Program-made: the position numbers and the translations under genes
The notes under the pieces: model-generated
Database searches by the model: none
What the model saw: only the letters and a program-made list of their open reading frames with translations
Told to the model about the DNA's origin: nothing
Shown here: positions 21,235 to 33,062 of the stretch, one piece after another
How positions within the stretch are numbered: the stretch's first letter is position 1
Layout: each line of letters begins with the position of its first letter
Assembly (NCBI GenBank): GCA_964036045.1
Contig: OZ038385.1
Location: forward strand, 23,342,353 to 23,406,352
Reading direction: 5' to 3'
From: Eutreptiella sp. 'Long Island Sound 2002'
Taxonomy: Eukaryota; Euglenozoa; Euglenophyceae; Eutreptiales; Eutreptiaceae
Length of the DNA: 64,000 nucleotides

Positions 21235-23960
21235 ACGAGCCCAGTGATCCTGCCAAACAGTCAATTCATCCAGTCCCAATTTAGCTTGAACTTGTGCTGA
21301 GCCCTTGGAGATGGGTGGTGTTGCTGTTTACAGGATGGATGCCTTCTAGCTGCAGGCACATACATGCCGTGCGTTGCTCCCGAAGAGCCCAGAACCATGG
21401 TGCAAAAAGCACGGTCCTCTTGGTCACCACCGTCTTTGGACAAGCAGAAGCAAAAGGGGGGGATGGTGTCAACACACTCAGCCAAGTGGATGTTGAGTGG
21501 GGGCTGGCAAATAATCCCCTCTCCTCCTCTTCATGCTCCTCCCCCCGGGGGTGAAATTGACTTGTGACAGTTTGTTGGCCCGGTCGACCCTGCCCAAGTT
21601 CAGGCAGGGACGGGGGGGTTAATTTAGTAGAGGAGCGCAACCAATTGCGCAATGAAGAACCACGAAGGAGACGCAAAGGGAGCCACTGCATTGTGAGTTG
21701 AGGTCAAGAGGGAGGTATTTAGGTGATCCGAATTCGAGTGTGCCCCCCGGCCCCAGGACACAAGAGTGGGTTCAGTTGAGAGTCCCTCGGTCAACTGGGA
21801 TGAGGTGTGTTTGCTTACGTTTTGTGTGCTTAGCGTCGTCCTCTAAACCCCGGAGACATGTCTCCAACCGCGTGCAAAGGTTTCGCGCCGAGGCGTTTTT
21901 TGCGAATATCATCCTCAACTCCCCGCTTTTCTCCCTCGACTCCTCGTCGTTTACCCAATGACACAAGGTGGGCCGTGCTTCGGGAACGAGGGATGGGAAC
22001 AGCCTCTCTCGCCCATTCAGGCACCCAAAAAGCCTCACGCCTGACGGGGCTTCTCATCAGATGGGGGGCATTGCATTGGTGCCAGTGCACCATCGTGCGC
22101 AATAAACAACGTAGCACGATCCCCATCTACCAAATACAAGTGCATTGACGAACCATGTATGCGATATTTGGGCATATGCAGGGCAAGTTTGAGGCTGGTT
22201 CCACCAGCAGCGATTGATTTGTGGACAGCCGTGCCTTGCACTCTGAAGCACCAGATGAGAGAATCTTTACCTGTGACCACGTCCTAACCAAGTCCCTCCT
22301 AATCATCGCCCTCGAACCTGCGTTTGCGGCTTGTAGTGGGTAAGGAAGGACCGGGTGGCTGTTTCGTGACCTGTGGCTGTATGTCACGTGTAGACTGAGC
22401 TTCGCAAGTTGGCCACGTTTGCCAGTGTTAGACATTGCAGTCCAACCAAATATTGCCACCGACCGACCCACAAACTGGTGCCACCCCTTCCCACTTGTCC
22501 AAGATACACCCCGCAGGGACCGTGTTATTAATCCCGTTCCAATTTTGCAGCATCACCAGGCGAGACAGTTTACGTGTGAAATATTTGCAAGTGGCCGGTT
22601 GATGAGGATTTTGGCTCCTCTCAATATGCATGACCGTCCCTGTGGGTCTTGGTATCCTGCAAATTTTTATTTTCGAGCCTGGCACAGAAGTATTTGAGGC
22701 AATGCATTCCCAACACAATCAAGAATGCATCTGAAAAAGGGATGTGTTTCTCATCGTTGAGTACGTGTACGGCGACAAAATGGTGAACCACCCCTGTGCT
22801 CCCCAGTGAAAATGGAGAGTCCAATCTCCAAACGACCCATGCCCTGCAGGCAAGGGGCTAGCAAGGAGCATGTTCACTTTTTTCACATGAGGCACAGGAT
22901 GGGCAAACAGTACTATGCTGAAAAAGCATATTTCAATGAGCAGTTTCCATCTGGTGTATCGCTTTGGTTAAGCTCGAGGTTTCTGTAAGGGATGCAAGGG
23001 ATGGAGATCCTGTTCTTCCCATGCAAGTTTTTTGGGTGCACGTATGCCTTCTGGAAGCTACATCCCACTTTGGAACCCGCATTATTTTGGGACCTGGGAG
23101 GCGCACGGCGCGCTGTGCCCCCGCTGCGAGAAAAATAGGCTATTTTGGACCCATTTTCCCCGATGGCCAAGGTGACACAGTAACTATTGTGTTCCCATAC
23201 ACAGGGCTACTCAGATTCTTACTCAGTCCAAAAACTCAGATAATGAGTGAAAACAAACGATATTTCCCACCAAAAATGCCAGACCGCTGTCTAAATCTGC
23301 TTTTTTTGTGGACGTAGCTCCCCCGGTGGCGGGCGGTTTTCAGGGTGGTCATGGGAAAGGTTATTTGCAATTGGGAGCTGTGCCCGCGCTGTGCTGAAAC
23401 GTTCTCCTGGGTGCACCTTAGGCAAGGTAGTGCAAAGGCTGAACGGGGGGTCACAATACCAGCTTACGGAGGCCCCCTCTATCCACAATGGGCTGTAGGG
23501 TGAGCGTGGGGTTCGGTCAAGGGCACAGCAGCGAAATAGCAACCCAAGATGACCTAGACGCTGTGCCATTCACCCCATTTCAACCTGCGTCCCTGCCTTT
23601 TTGTCTTCAGCAGCCCGAGCTCTGCTGCAAGCAGAAGATCTATCATCACAAGCCAGGTAGGATGTGACATTCGATTTTCCAACGTTGGTGGTTGTGTCCA
23701 GCAACAATGCTGTAACCCCGCACCCTCAGACTGCCTTCCTGGAAGTGCAGGGCACCACCAATGGGTAATATTTCTGGAACCCGTCTCCCTGTGATACTAC
23801 AGCAGCATACTACAGCAGCGTATTGCCAGATCCCTGCTGTACCCGCAGGCTGTCCCATGACCATGACCGTGACCGTGAAGCTCCTGCCATCAAATACTCA
23901 TATACAAAATCACCTTGAAGAGAGGTTGTTAGATTGAAGAGAGGTTGTTAGATCAAGCAC
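21235..23960. other. Intergenic, no supported gene
   Basis: Scattered frames under 140 codons, none protein-like throughout. The first part should hold the FkbM 3' UTR. A short G run near 21612 and ordinary sequence otherwise. Confidence 0.4.
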
Positions 23961-24497
23961 AGGCGCAGGCGTCGTATACCCCCCTTTTCAGGGGTCATTC
24001 GCGTAGCATACCCCAAGGCATGATATTTGATGTCTAACCCCTTGTAATCATTATTTTGTCCAATAAAACCATCCCCCAACGGATTTTTTTTATTCTGAGG
24101 CCTCTATCCCCTGAAACTGGATATCACTTTTTTGGGGGGGGGGGTTTAAGGGTGGGGGGTCAACAGTATAAAGTGCTCAGAAGGGTTTGAACGAGGGTTA
24201 GATTGGGCATAGCTGACAGGTCGGCCGGCGCCGCCAGCGGTTGGCCGCTCGGGATTGGAACCGCTGACCTGCAGATCCGTGGTCAACTGCATTACCATTC
24301 GACCATTGCTTGTTTTGACAGTAGCTGTTCTCCCCACTGCTTGTAGCCGAGTCTGCCACTGAAAAAACCCAAACTGTGTGTTTCTGTCTGCCTGCTTGCT
24401 TGCCCGACTGACTGTATGACTGCTTGCCTGACTAACTGACTGATTGACTGACTGTCAGCCTCTCTTTGAGGTGGTGCACTGCCGAAGGCAGAAGAAT
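23961..24497 (-). mobile_element. tRNA-derived SINE-like element, copy 1
   Basis: Reads on the minus strand and matches 62131–62671 in the opposite orientation for its full 540 bp. In order on the element strand: 'ttcggcagtgcacc', a degenerate (AGTC)n tract, 'acacagtttgggttttttcagtg', a tRNA-like part with A-box 'TGGTCGAATGG' and B-box 'GGTTCCAATCC' (near 24300 and 24255), a second B-box-like 'gttcaaaccc', a G/C homopolymer, then 'tcaggggatagaggcctcagaat' and a conserved tail ending 'gtatacgacgcctgcgcc'. The head is typical of RNA-polymerase-III-transcribed SINEs; the long tail is unusual. It encodes no protein. Confidence 0.7.
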
Positions 24498-25703
24498 TTT
24501 CCGGGCTCCTTTTGAGGGCTTTCTGATTTTCTGTGCTCCATTTTTCGATATGGTGCATAATGTGAACAATATTGATGAATTCTGATCATTTTTTTTCCAT
24601 TGTTCTGTCATGACCCCCACAGTAATCCCACACATCAGTTTGTCTTGTTCACACTCCAAGTTGTGTACAATCAGGGGGCACTCCCAGGAACAACGATGAT
24701 TGTCAAGCTGATATTAACAGTCGCAAAACCTGTCCTGATGCTGACTGACAAACAATGTGTGCAACCCAGTTGGCCTATTCTGCCCCAAAACCACGAACCT
24801 TTCAGAGGTTCGTTGCCTGTGTGTCACCCCATTTCACAACCCCCTCAGTTGAACCACAACTCGTTTTTTTAGCCGCCGTTTTATTTCACCATTGCTTCTG
24901 GAAAACAAAATGTGCAGGTGACGGTTGCCCTCACCCCCTTTTTGCAGAGAAGTACCAACCACCAAATGTACTCCGCATTCATCCCCCCTAGCAGAATGTG
25001 GAGATTGCATGGGAGGGGAGGAGCTTCTCACACGGACTGTCCATTTCCACAAATTGTCACGAGAACACACGAAAATTCTCCACGTGTGAACCAATAAGAG
25101 AGCATCTCTTATTTGTTCACATCTGGAGAACTTTAGTAGTTTCCCGGATCATGGAGATACATGGTACACAATGTGGTGGATATTTTGTGGTGGGCAACAT
25201 ATTGGCTGGAAGGAAAAATCAGGAACACAAGCGACAACCACATTCACAGCCTTCACAAGAGAATTTGATGCATTCATCGCAAGAAGCAAGTGGACTCAAG
25301 ACAGCTAAGAGATGGTATCTATGAGAATCAAGCTGTTGGTGATGATTTTGTTGCACATATTGCCACCACCATGCTGTTCCACATGGCATTGCAAGGCAAG
25401 GACATGTACCAAGGCACAGGGCTGGAACCCCAAGGAAGGAGTGGCGTACCAGTCTGCCCGTCGTGCTGGGAAGCTACACATTGGTTCCATCCGCTGCAAG
25501 ATCACCAATCAGAAGCATTGAGTTGAACAAATGGACATGCGATTTGCAATGATAGCACAAGGCAGTGCCATAGACCAGTCACATGTGGACACAGCGCCCC
25601 CGAAGAATGATTACACCAAGTGCAAGTGGAGTGCCTAAATGGCACCCTTTTGCAAAGAAAGCAAACGAAATGCTCTGTTTGTAATAGGTGAGCACAGAGG
25701 AAT
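24498..25703. other. Intergenic, weak frames only
   Basis: Several 60–110-codon plus-strand frames overlap in 24998–25526 ('…WRTLVVSRIMEIHGTQ…', '…DDFVAHIATTMLFHMAL…') and may be remnants of coding sequence upstream of the zinc-knuckle frame. No continuous model could be built. Confidence 0.3.
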
Positions 25704-25736
25704 GTGACAGCGTTGGGTGCCTGTTTGCATCAGCTA

Positions 25737-26135
25737 ATGCAGACCAATATTGGCAGTAGAGATAGTTCAGGTGCAGACTCTGAGGCAGGAGGGGGCCTTT
25801 TTGTTACTGTGTATCCTGCTTATCAAAGATTGTGGAATGGCATGATAATTGAGGAGTTTCACCGCAATTATGCTGAAGATCGTTCCCAGGCTCATGACCA
25901 AAACGGAGACAGGGATCTGATTCAACACCGGACCAGGGCACAGCCAAGTGGCCCGTTGGTCTGCAAGCAGTGCGGCGGGTCCCACAAAAAGAGGGAGTGT
26001 CCAAAAGTCATTTGCATATCTTGTGGTGGCCAAGGCCACATGCACTACGATTGCCCGAGGTGTGCATCCCTTTTGACTGCCCCACCCACCACCCAAGGGC
26101 CCCGGAGAAGCCGACGACGAGACCACCAGGATTAG
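25737..26135 (+). CDS. CCHC zinc-knuckle protein or Gag-like fragment
   Basis: The frame is open from 25704; the first ATG is at 25737, giving about 132 residues, although the true start may be in an upstream exon. Two zinc knuckles lie back to back at 25962–26054: 'CKQCGGSHKKREC' (C-X2-C-X3-H-X4-C) and 'CISCGGQGHMHYDC' (canonical C-X2-C-X4-H-X4-C). A basic tail (RRSRRRDHQD) ends the protein. Such knuckles bind single-stranded nucleic acid and occur in Gag proteins of retroelements and in cellular CNBP-like and splicing proteins. No protease, reverse transcriptase or LTR was found downstream, so an isolated Gag relic or a short cellular protein are both possible. Confidence 0.5.
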   Translation: MQTNIGSRDSSGADSEAGGGLFVTVYPAYQRLWNGMIIEEFHRNYAEDRSQAHDQNGDRDLIQHRTRAQPSGPLVCKQCGGSHKKRECPKVICISCGGQGHMHYDCPRCASLLTAPPTTQGPRRSRRRDHQD

Positions 26136-27200
26136 ATGGAGTGGGGGACCTCTGCAGGGTGCACGTAATGTCATTGGAGGGTGCAGGGCATGAAACGAAA
26201 ATGCGGCGTGAGAGAATTTCTGGGTGCATTTGATGGAGAAATGTCACATGGTACCATGGTCTTTCATGATCATTGTCCGCATGCTATGCCCTTGTTTTTG
26301 TGCATGTCTGCTTGTGTGCCACACGTTCTTTGTAATTTCCTCGGGGGGCGTGGGGGGGGGATCTGTCCTTTTTGGTCATTTTGGCCAGGCTCCCTTGGTG
26401 GTGTGAGGCGTGGCACGCCAGCGATTGCATCGCAAAGGGGCAGCCGTAAATCTCCCATGCGACAACATCTGCTACGTTTTTAGTGATCCAAGCCTACGAG
26501 AGTACAAAAGAATATCAAGCATCCGCGCACGCATGATGCGTGATGGCGTGCCGGAGGCTGATTTGCCGCCGCTGCCCCCCCGCACGGTTTCTCGTGCAGA
26601 GAGGTACAGCATGTGGGCAAAACAACAAGAAGGATCCCCAGATGACCATGTCAGGTGTCATTGCCCGGTGCCGGAATGCATGTGGCAATGCGAATGGAGG
26701 AGGGTGCCTTTTGACGGACACAACCGGCCCGGCTTTGGTGGGCGTGATTGAAGTACACGCCAAGGGACATTAAGTGCCAAGCTGATGGTGGTATTGATGG
26801 CTGCTGTGATCACCACAACCAACAAATAAGGGCCGCGGTACGGCAGATATGAGTCCATGGCGAAAGGGGACGAGAGCACAGGGCCAAGGGCAAGGCACAG
26901 GCCCGTACCCACTGATCCAGGGGGCTTCGGTCTTTTGCGTCTGATGCCTAATCCTTTATCCGAAATCGGCCTCTGCTGATCCCGAAACGCATCCGTGCTC
27001 TCTGTCCATTCCATATCACAATTCTTTTGCTTTGAGCCGAGCGTGCTTTTACGGCATCCCACTTCCAAAACTCATGCCCTTGTGGACCCCCCCCCCCCCA
27101 AGAAAGCACCCCCAGATCTGAGGTAATTGAATGGGGCCAGCTATGACAAGGATTACCCCACAGATGACCCACTGCACACGCGCCCCTAGCCCAGTGGGAA
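26136..27200. other. Intergenic, no supported gene
   Basis: A plus-strand frame at 26410–26751 ('…RMMRDGVPEADLPPLPPRTVSRAERYSMWAKQQEG…') looks mildly protein-like and may be an exon, but no splice partners or family were found. A C11 run lies near 27090. Confidence 0.3.
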
Positions 27201-27790
27201 CAAGGCCTGTCCAGAAGCCTGGCCCGCCCACCCACGACAAGACCCGGCGGGAGTGGTAGTGGTAGTGGTAGTGGTGGTTCATCTTCCATATCAAATGCCC
27301 GAGAATTTTATTTAAGTGCACCATTCAGCTTCTTCGCTTCGTGAACTATGAGTACATTCAGTTGACTATGTCTTAGTCTGTTAGAGAAAGTAATCAACAC
27401 AATGGACAAAAAAGGATGCACAAGTCATAATTCTTGTTGATTGGCGATATTGATGTCGTCAGATAATACTTTTCCTCCATAGAAGGATTTCACTGCACAC
27501 GATATTCTTTTGCAACCATAACGATGATGTACTGTACAAAGAACTTCACTACATGCTACTACACCTGCCCACAACAACCCCTTGCACCTTTGTGGGATCG
27601 ATGATTAGAAAAGAAATACAACCTACATAACCATAGTGTATATTGGAGGAAATGTTCACCCATTCCACACAAAAAACAACAAAGGCAATTGGAAGAAAAT
27701 AAGCAAATAAAAAGTAAACCAATCCATGGCATCAGTTTCGTGACCAAGCTTGGGAAGGAGGAGCTTGGAAACGCAAAAAGTCTCAAAAAT
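27201..27790. repeat. Old segmental duplication A, copy 1
   Basis: Aligns in order with 29581–30200: 'gcctggcccgcccaccc', 'ggcgggagtggtagtgg', 'caatggac', 'gtacaaagaac…tacatgct', and 'cttgggaaggac/agg'. Substitutions and small indels are frequent, so the duplication is old. Both copies keep the same minus-strand frame open around 'SFPSLVTKLM'. Confidence 0.7.
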
Positions 27791-29284
27791 ACCGCCACTA
27801 CAATTTTCTATGTAGCTTTCAAACCACAATAGCGAAAAAGTTGGACTTTTCCTCTGCCCAAGCACCCAAAGAGCAAGCATGGGCTGCAATGCATATCCAG
27901 ACAAAACGTAGATCATGTACGTACCATTGCTTGAACCGTGAGGATGCAACGTTGATGGTTGTAGGAATATACACGTTTCCTTGGCACTTTTTTGTCGAAA
28001 ATTGACTCAAAAAAATTGACCCCGAAGCAATTTCTTTCCAAGAACACCAAGCGCCTGCTGCTTCCTTTCTCTAACAATTGTTGAAGCCTTTAGTACATTG
28101 CTGATGTTCGTTTTCTTTTCGTGCCTAACGGAACCACTAGTTGGTTGGGCCATGGCTCGTTCCCGGTCCCATGGTTTTTGGCGAGTGGCCGCTACCAACA
28201 CGGGTGCAAAACCCCCAACTCACGAAACAACCTTATTATAGCAATTGACCAAGCAACCCGCCACCCATTCTAAAGTCTGTCAGTCCATTGTACACAACCA
28301 TGTCCGCTTTAGTTCGTGATGAGACCATACCTGACCACAGGAATGCTTCGTTGAACAGTCACTCCAAAAAGTCCCAAAACGATCGCTGACTGGGGCAGAA
28401 AAAAAAGTCCTTTGTGGCGTAATTTTTGCAACGAATATTCGGAGCTGCCAAATACTACCCCCTAGTCATTCTCTTCTACATCTCTCAAGGATCGTAATGA
28501 GCTACGTTTTGGGGCCTAACTCCACGGCATGTCCAAATGCCGCCCAAAATATGCGACTGCGCAACTTGAAAAAAACTGTCAAGTGTCAAACCTCCGACGC
28601 ATAAAACAGCTCCATTTTATCACCTCCCGGACCCAAATACCAACCCAACACGTGCTACGCACAACGAAGGACCTTGATAAAAAAGGTTTGAAGGGAGGTG
28701 GATCCGGGGCTCCTCGCAGTACCACTCCGGGGGAGACCCATGATGGCCAAAAAACGCTGCCTGTTTCTGGTGTTGACATCGTGCTCCAAAACCCTCCACT
28801 AGACAGCCCCCGTTCTATGACCATGCGAAGGCATGCACAAAACCCACCGAGGTACGGCCCTTTGAGTGAGACCAATTTGGGCAAAAAATTGTATTTTTTC
28901 AATCATGGACGTTACGGAATTTGGCGCAGTGCGAATACAACCTTGAGGTACAATGCACCCTCCGACCAAATCAAAGCCCTACCGTTGCCCTTCGATTTGT
29001 ACTAGAGCTAAAAAAAATTTCGTCCAGCGACCCTGGGAGCTGCCGTAGATGATGGTGCTTGAGTTGGGGCCAAAGGAGCCACAAGCGCGGCGCTATTACT
29101 GTCTTTAGATGACCCGCGTTTCAAAAATTCCGATTTTTTCCAACTTGAACCCTTCGCCAAACTGCGAAATTGGATCGGTTTTTCGAAATTCCAAATGCTA
29201 TATGGATCGGTTTTCTATGCCATTCACAAAAATGCAGTTGAAATCGGATTTCGTGAAGTTTCATTTTTGACGATTTTTAAACGG

Positions 29285-29525
29285 ATCTCCGGATTCTGGC
29301 CACAAAAAATTTTTTGCAATATAAACTTTTGTAGGGACTGACCTGCCATTCACAAATCTGCCTTCGGTTCGTTTCTAACTGTGTGTGTTGTCAGCTGTGT
29401 GAGAGCACAAATCTCTAAACATAGTCATTGGGGGTCAGCTTCACAGCTGAACGTCGCTGCCGGTAGCGGGGCCCCTCCCTCGCTGCCGGACAGTGAACGG
29501 CGGGCCTTACAGGCCCAAGGGCACC
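29285..29525. repeat. Direct repeat B, copy 1
   Basis: Shares 'tccggattctggccac', 'acctgccattcacaaat', 'ggtcagctt.acagctgaacgt' and 'gggcctta' with 31788–32025, about 2,503 bp downstream in the same orientation. Confidence 0.75.
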
Positions 29526-29580
29526 GAGCGGTGCGTAGGGCGGGTAACCATCGCGCGCGATGTTCATGTCTAATTCGCAA

Positions 29581-30200
29581 CAAGCCTATCCAGGAAGCCC
29601 GGCCCGCCCACCCGCGCCAAGAGCTGGCGGGAGTGGTAGTGGTGGTGGTAGGTAGTAGTAGCAGCGGTGGTGGTGGTGGCAGTAGCAATGACATATCTAC
29701 AAGTGTGCCATCCACATTGTTTCATTTTCTAAACCACTGACACCATTTAATAGACCTACGTCCTGTCCTTTGACAGTACCCAATCACCACAATGGACGGA
29801 AAAAGATACTCAATTCATGAGTCTCGCTCATGGGGTGTACCTAATGCTATCAAATGACACTTTGCTGCATGAATGAATTTCAGCACACATCACATTCTAT
29901 TATCACAGCAACAATTTTGTGCCGTACAAAGAACATCAATACATGCTATTATACATAGCTACGCACAACATCTCCTTTTACCTCTTTGCGATCCACGATT
30001 AAAAAAAACTACTATCGCACAAGAACATATCGAACAACAATAGTACACCCATCTTACATAAACAAGAGCAAGGACAATAAAAAAAAAAGACAAGAAAATA
30101 AAGCATAACCCAGTTAATGCCATTAGCTTTGTGACTAGGCTTGGGAAGGACTCGCTACGCCCCCCCTCCCCAAGCCTAGAAACGCCGAAAGTGTAAGAAG
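29581..30200. repeat. Old segmental duplication A, copy 2
   Basis: Second copy of 27201–27790; it directly follows repeat B copy 1. Confidence 0.7.
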
Positions 30201-30975
30201 TTTCGCTACGTGCCAACAGGTACACGTTTCGATACGCCATGTTCTGAATTCAGCATGTCTGACTTTAGCTAAAAATGATGACTAAAACCCGATTTTCATG
30301 GAAAATGGGTGCAACCTTGCCTATGACGGGTCCTCATATATCCTTTTAGGATATGTCTTCACCTTTTAAACGAGCCAAACGGTTCGTTCCAACTCAACGG
30401 TATGTTGGAGAACGACCTCCGACAAATGGAAGCATGAACTTAAAATTGCCACTTTTGACAAAACTGCAAAACCCCCAACGCTTATATTTTAGGGCCAACG
30501 GGGCTTCAACGGGCAAACAATTGACCTTTTGCATTCTTCTAGGTCCGAATAACTCCAATATGCTTGGTTGAGGGCCTGGTAACCTATGTGCTTCCTACCC
30601 GACTACGTGCCGACAGGTACACGTTTTGATGTGGCAGGATATCCAAAAGATACATCTAATTTTACTTAAAAAATGACCACCAAAGACGCCATTTTTGCAA
30701 CAAATGAGTGTGAGACGGCCTATGACGGGTCCTATTATCCTTTTAGGACTTGTCCTCAGCTTTCAAACGAGCCCAACACTTTGTTCTAACTCCACGGTAT
30801 GTCGGAGAACGACCTCCGACGAATGGACCCACGAACCCAAAATGGCCATTTTTGACCAAAATGCCAAACCCCCGGCCGGGATATCTAGGGGCCATTGGGG
30901 TTACACTTGGCAAACAAGTGGCCATTCCCATCCTTCTAGGTCCAAACTACTCAAATATGCTTGGTTGAAGTCCCA
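30196..30975. repeat. Tandem repeat C, two 397-bp units
   Basis: Unit 1 (30196–30588) and unit 2 (30593–30975) align throughout at a constant offset of 397, for example 'ggtacacgttt', 'cctatgacgggtcct', 'ggagaacgacctccgac' and 'atatgcttggttga'. Each unit holds a 72-codon frame ending at the same place (stops at 30571 and 30968). Unit 1 starts it with ATG and unit 2 has TTG there. Looser relatives of the unit lie at 28480–28960 and 31020–31250. Confidence 0.85.
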
Positions 30976-31787
30976 TGGAAGCATAGGTATGCAACCGGAA
31001 CACCAGGGGGGAGACCCATGATTTTGGCAGGCCGGTGTTGTGACGACACCTAAAAACACAGCTTACAAAGCTTGTATCTTTGATTTTTCGGCCCAATGTG
31101 CTCTCTATAGAGGCCATAGGGACGTACCATTGCCCATCCCCGTCCCATGGGACCCAAACGGGACTAGCGTACACAAAGGTTCAATCCCTAGGCCGGGATA
31201 TAGCACTTTGACAAAGCTGTACGATGGAGACATATGAACTCACCTGAGTACCACTTTTTCCAACTTTTGTACCCTCATTCTAAGCGCCAAGAAGAGGCTA
31301 GAGGGGTCAACCTTAATGCTTTTCACATCATTTGGGTGCAAATGGAGTTGGAATGTCACTTGGTTCGTTGCTAGAGCATTGTGGTTACGCTACAACAGGC
31401 CTACGAAACAGGCCAAGATGGCCAAATTGGGCCAACTGTATCAAAACTTGAAAAAGTCATATCTTTGGCCTACCAGCTCGAATTTTGATAAACCGAAAGC
31501 TAAATCTGGGTAGTTTTGGACGCTGAACACGAATATGAGGTCAAAACCTTGGCGTCTAACACCTTGATCACGCAAATCAATGACCGGTGTTGCTGAACAG
31601 TGAACTGTGCATTTTTGTGAAAAAGTGATTGCACGGCATTATTTGGGCTTTAAAACCATTCATATTGGTGGCCTCAAATGTAATTTTCATCCACTCTAGC
31701 TAGGGGCTGAGTTGGACAAGCCCAAACAAAGATCGGCAATGTCTGCGACTGCCACTGGTCACACGTGCACACCAATTTCAGACCAGA

Positions 31788-32025
31788 AATCCGGATTCTG
31801 GCCACGAAAATTTTTTTGCAATATGCAGCGACGTAGGGCACGACCTGCCATTCACAAATATGCTCTCGGTTCGTCCGAAACTGCGTCCATTGGTAGTTGT
31901 ATGAGAGGGCCAATCCCCAAACATACTCATTAGGGGTCAGCTTTACAGCTGAACGTCACTGGCGGCCGCGTGGCCCCTCCCCCGAGGCCGGACAGCGTAC
32001 GGTGGGCCTTACGGCCCAGTGGCAA
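31788..32025. repeat. Direct repeat B, copy 2
   Basis: Second copy of 29285–29525. The pair brackets duplication A copy 2 and tandem repeat C, giving a 2.7-kb unit with terminal direct repeats but no recognisable enzyme inside. Confidence 0.75.
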
Positions 32026-33062
32026 CAACATTCTCAGCGAGCTCAGGGCAGACGAAGGTACCAAACCTCTTATGAACACCTACCCTTGAGGCGTACACAC
32101 ATGGTTGAGGACGCATGGCTCTTTGGGCAGTGAACACCGTGGACAAGATCCAACAAAATGAAAAAATCTCAATTGGCATGACAGAGGACATGAGGCCTTC
32201 AATGTAGGGAACATACTTTGGTGGTTTCTTCTAAAAAGGCATAGAACAGCACATGGCAAGGAGATATGACGAGGAGTTATACAATGGAGTCTTGGAAGAC
32301 AAATTGTATGAAGCTGCGGCACCAAATTATGCACACCTGCTCTATTCAGCCTGGGCACTTAATAACACAAGCAGAAAGATGGTAGAGAGTGGTGTGGTAG
32401 GCGCTGTAGGAGCCAATTGTGGAGAGCAAACCTGACCCTTGTGGCCTTCGAAAAAAACTGGAGCTCTGCCGAATGAATTGCCTGTTCTATTTCAGATGGC
32501 GAATGAATCGCGAAAAATGTCGTTAAATTGTGAAGAATTGCAGACCTCAACCCGCAGACTCGGCCAAACCCCAGTGGAGCGATCTGCGAGCACCCCATGG
32601 CCAAGTGGATCAAAAACAATGGCCGAAAATTCCAAGGACCGCAATTTTCTCGCAACTTTTTGCAATTGGATTGGCCGCTCCATGACCGCAATTCCCCCTC
32701 ATGGGATGATGTCTCACACAGGAGGATTGGTGGACTCTGCCAGCAACCGCTGCACCACGCGCCTCCTCCACTTGGCCCAGTTTTCTGAACGACACCCTGC
32801 GCCACTGCCATGTTTGTGTCACAGGCCCAAAGAAAATTGCAGCCCAGCTGGCGCACGCAACGCCCCAAACAGAACGTTCCAGAAACGAGAACGCGATATG
32901 GATCAGGTGCTGCTTCGTTTCCCCGCAACCCTCGGTCCTTGCCTCTGAAGTGAGGTCTCAGTGATTAAAGCTAGGAAAGTATTTTGAACTGAAGCTCGGA
33001 CCCTCTCGTTAGTCTGCTTGCTTTTGCCTTTCCCCCTGGTTTCCTGTTGTGTTGCCTTGCAG

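Noticed and set aside
24240-24310. True tRNA gene on the minus strand
   Set aside because: A- and B-boxes are good, but the arms do not form a normal cloverleaf and the same unit recurs inside a 540-bp repeat; called SINE-like.
29285-32025. LTR retrotransposon
   Set aside because: Direct repeats are present but no TG…CA ends, primer-binding site or Gag/Pol frames could be shown.
32359-32948. 189-codon minus-strand and 170-codon plus-strand frames
   Set aside because: They overlap in opposite directions; neither has a recognisable motif or splice context.
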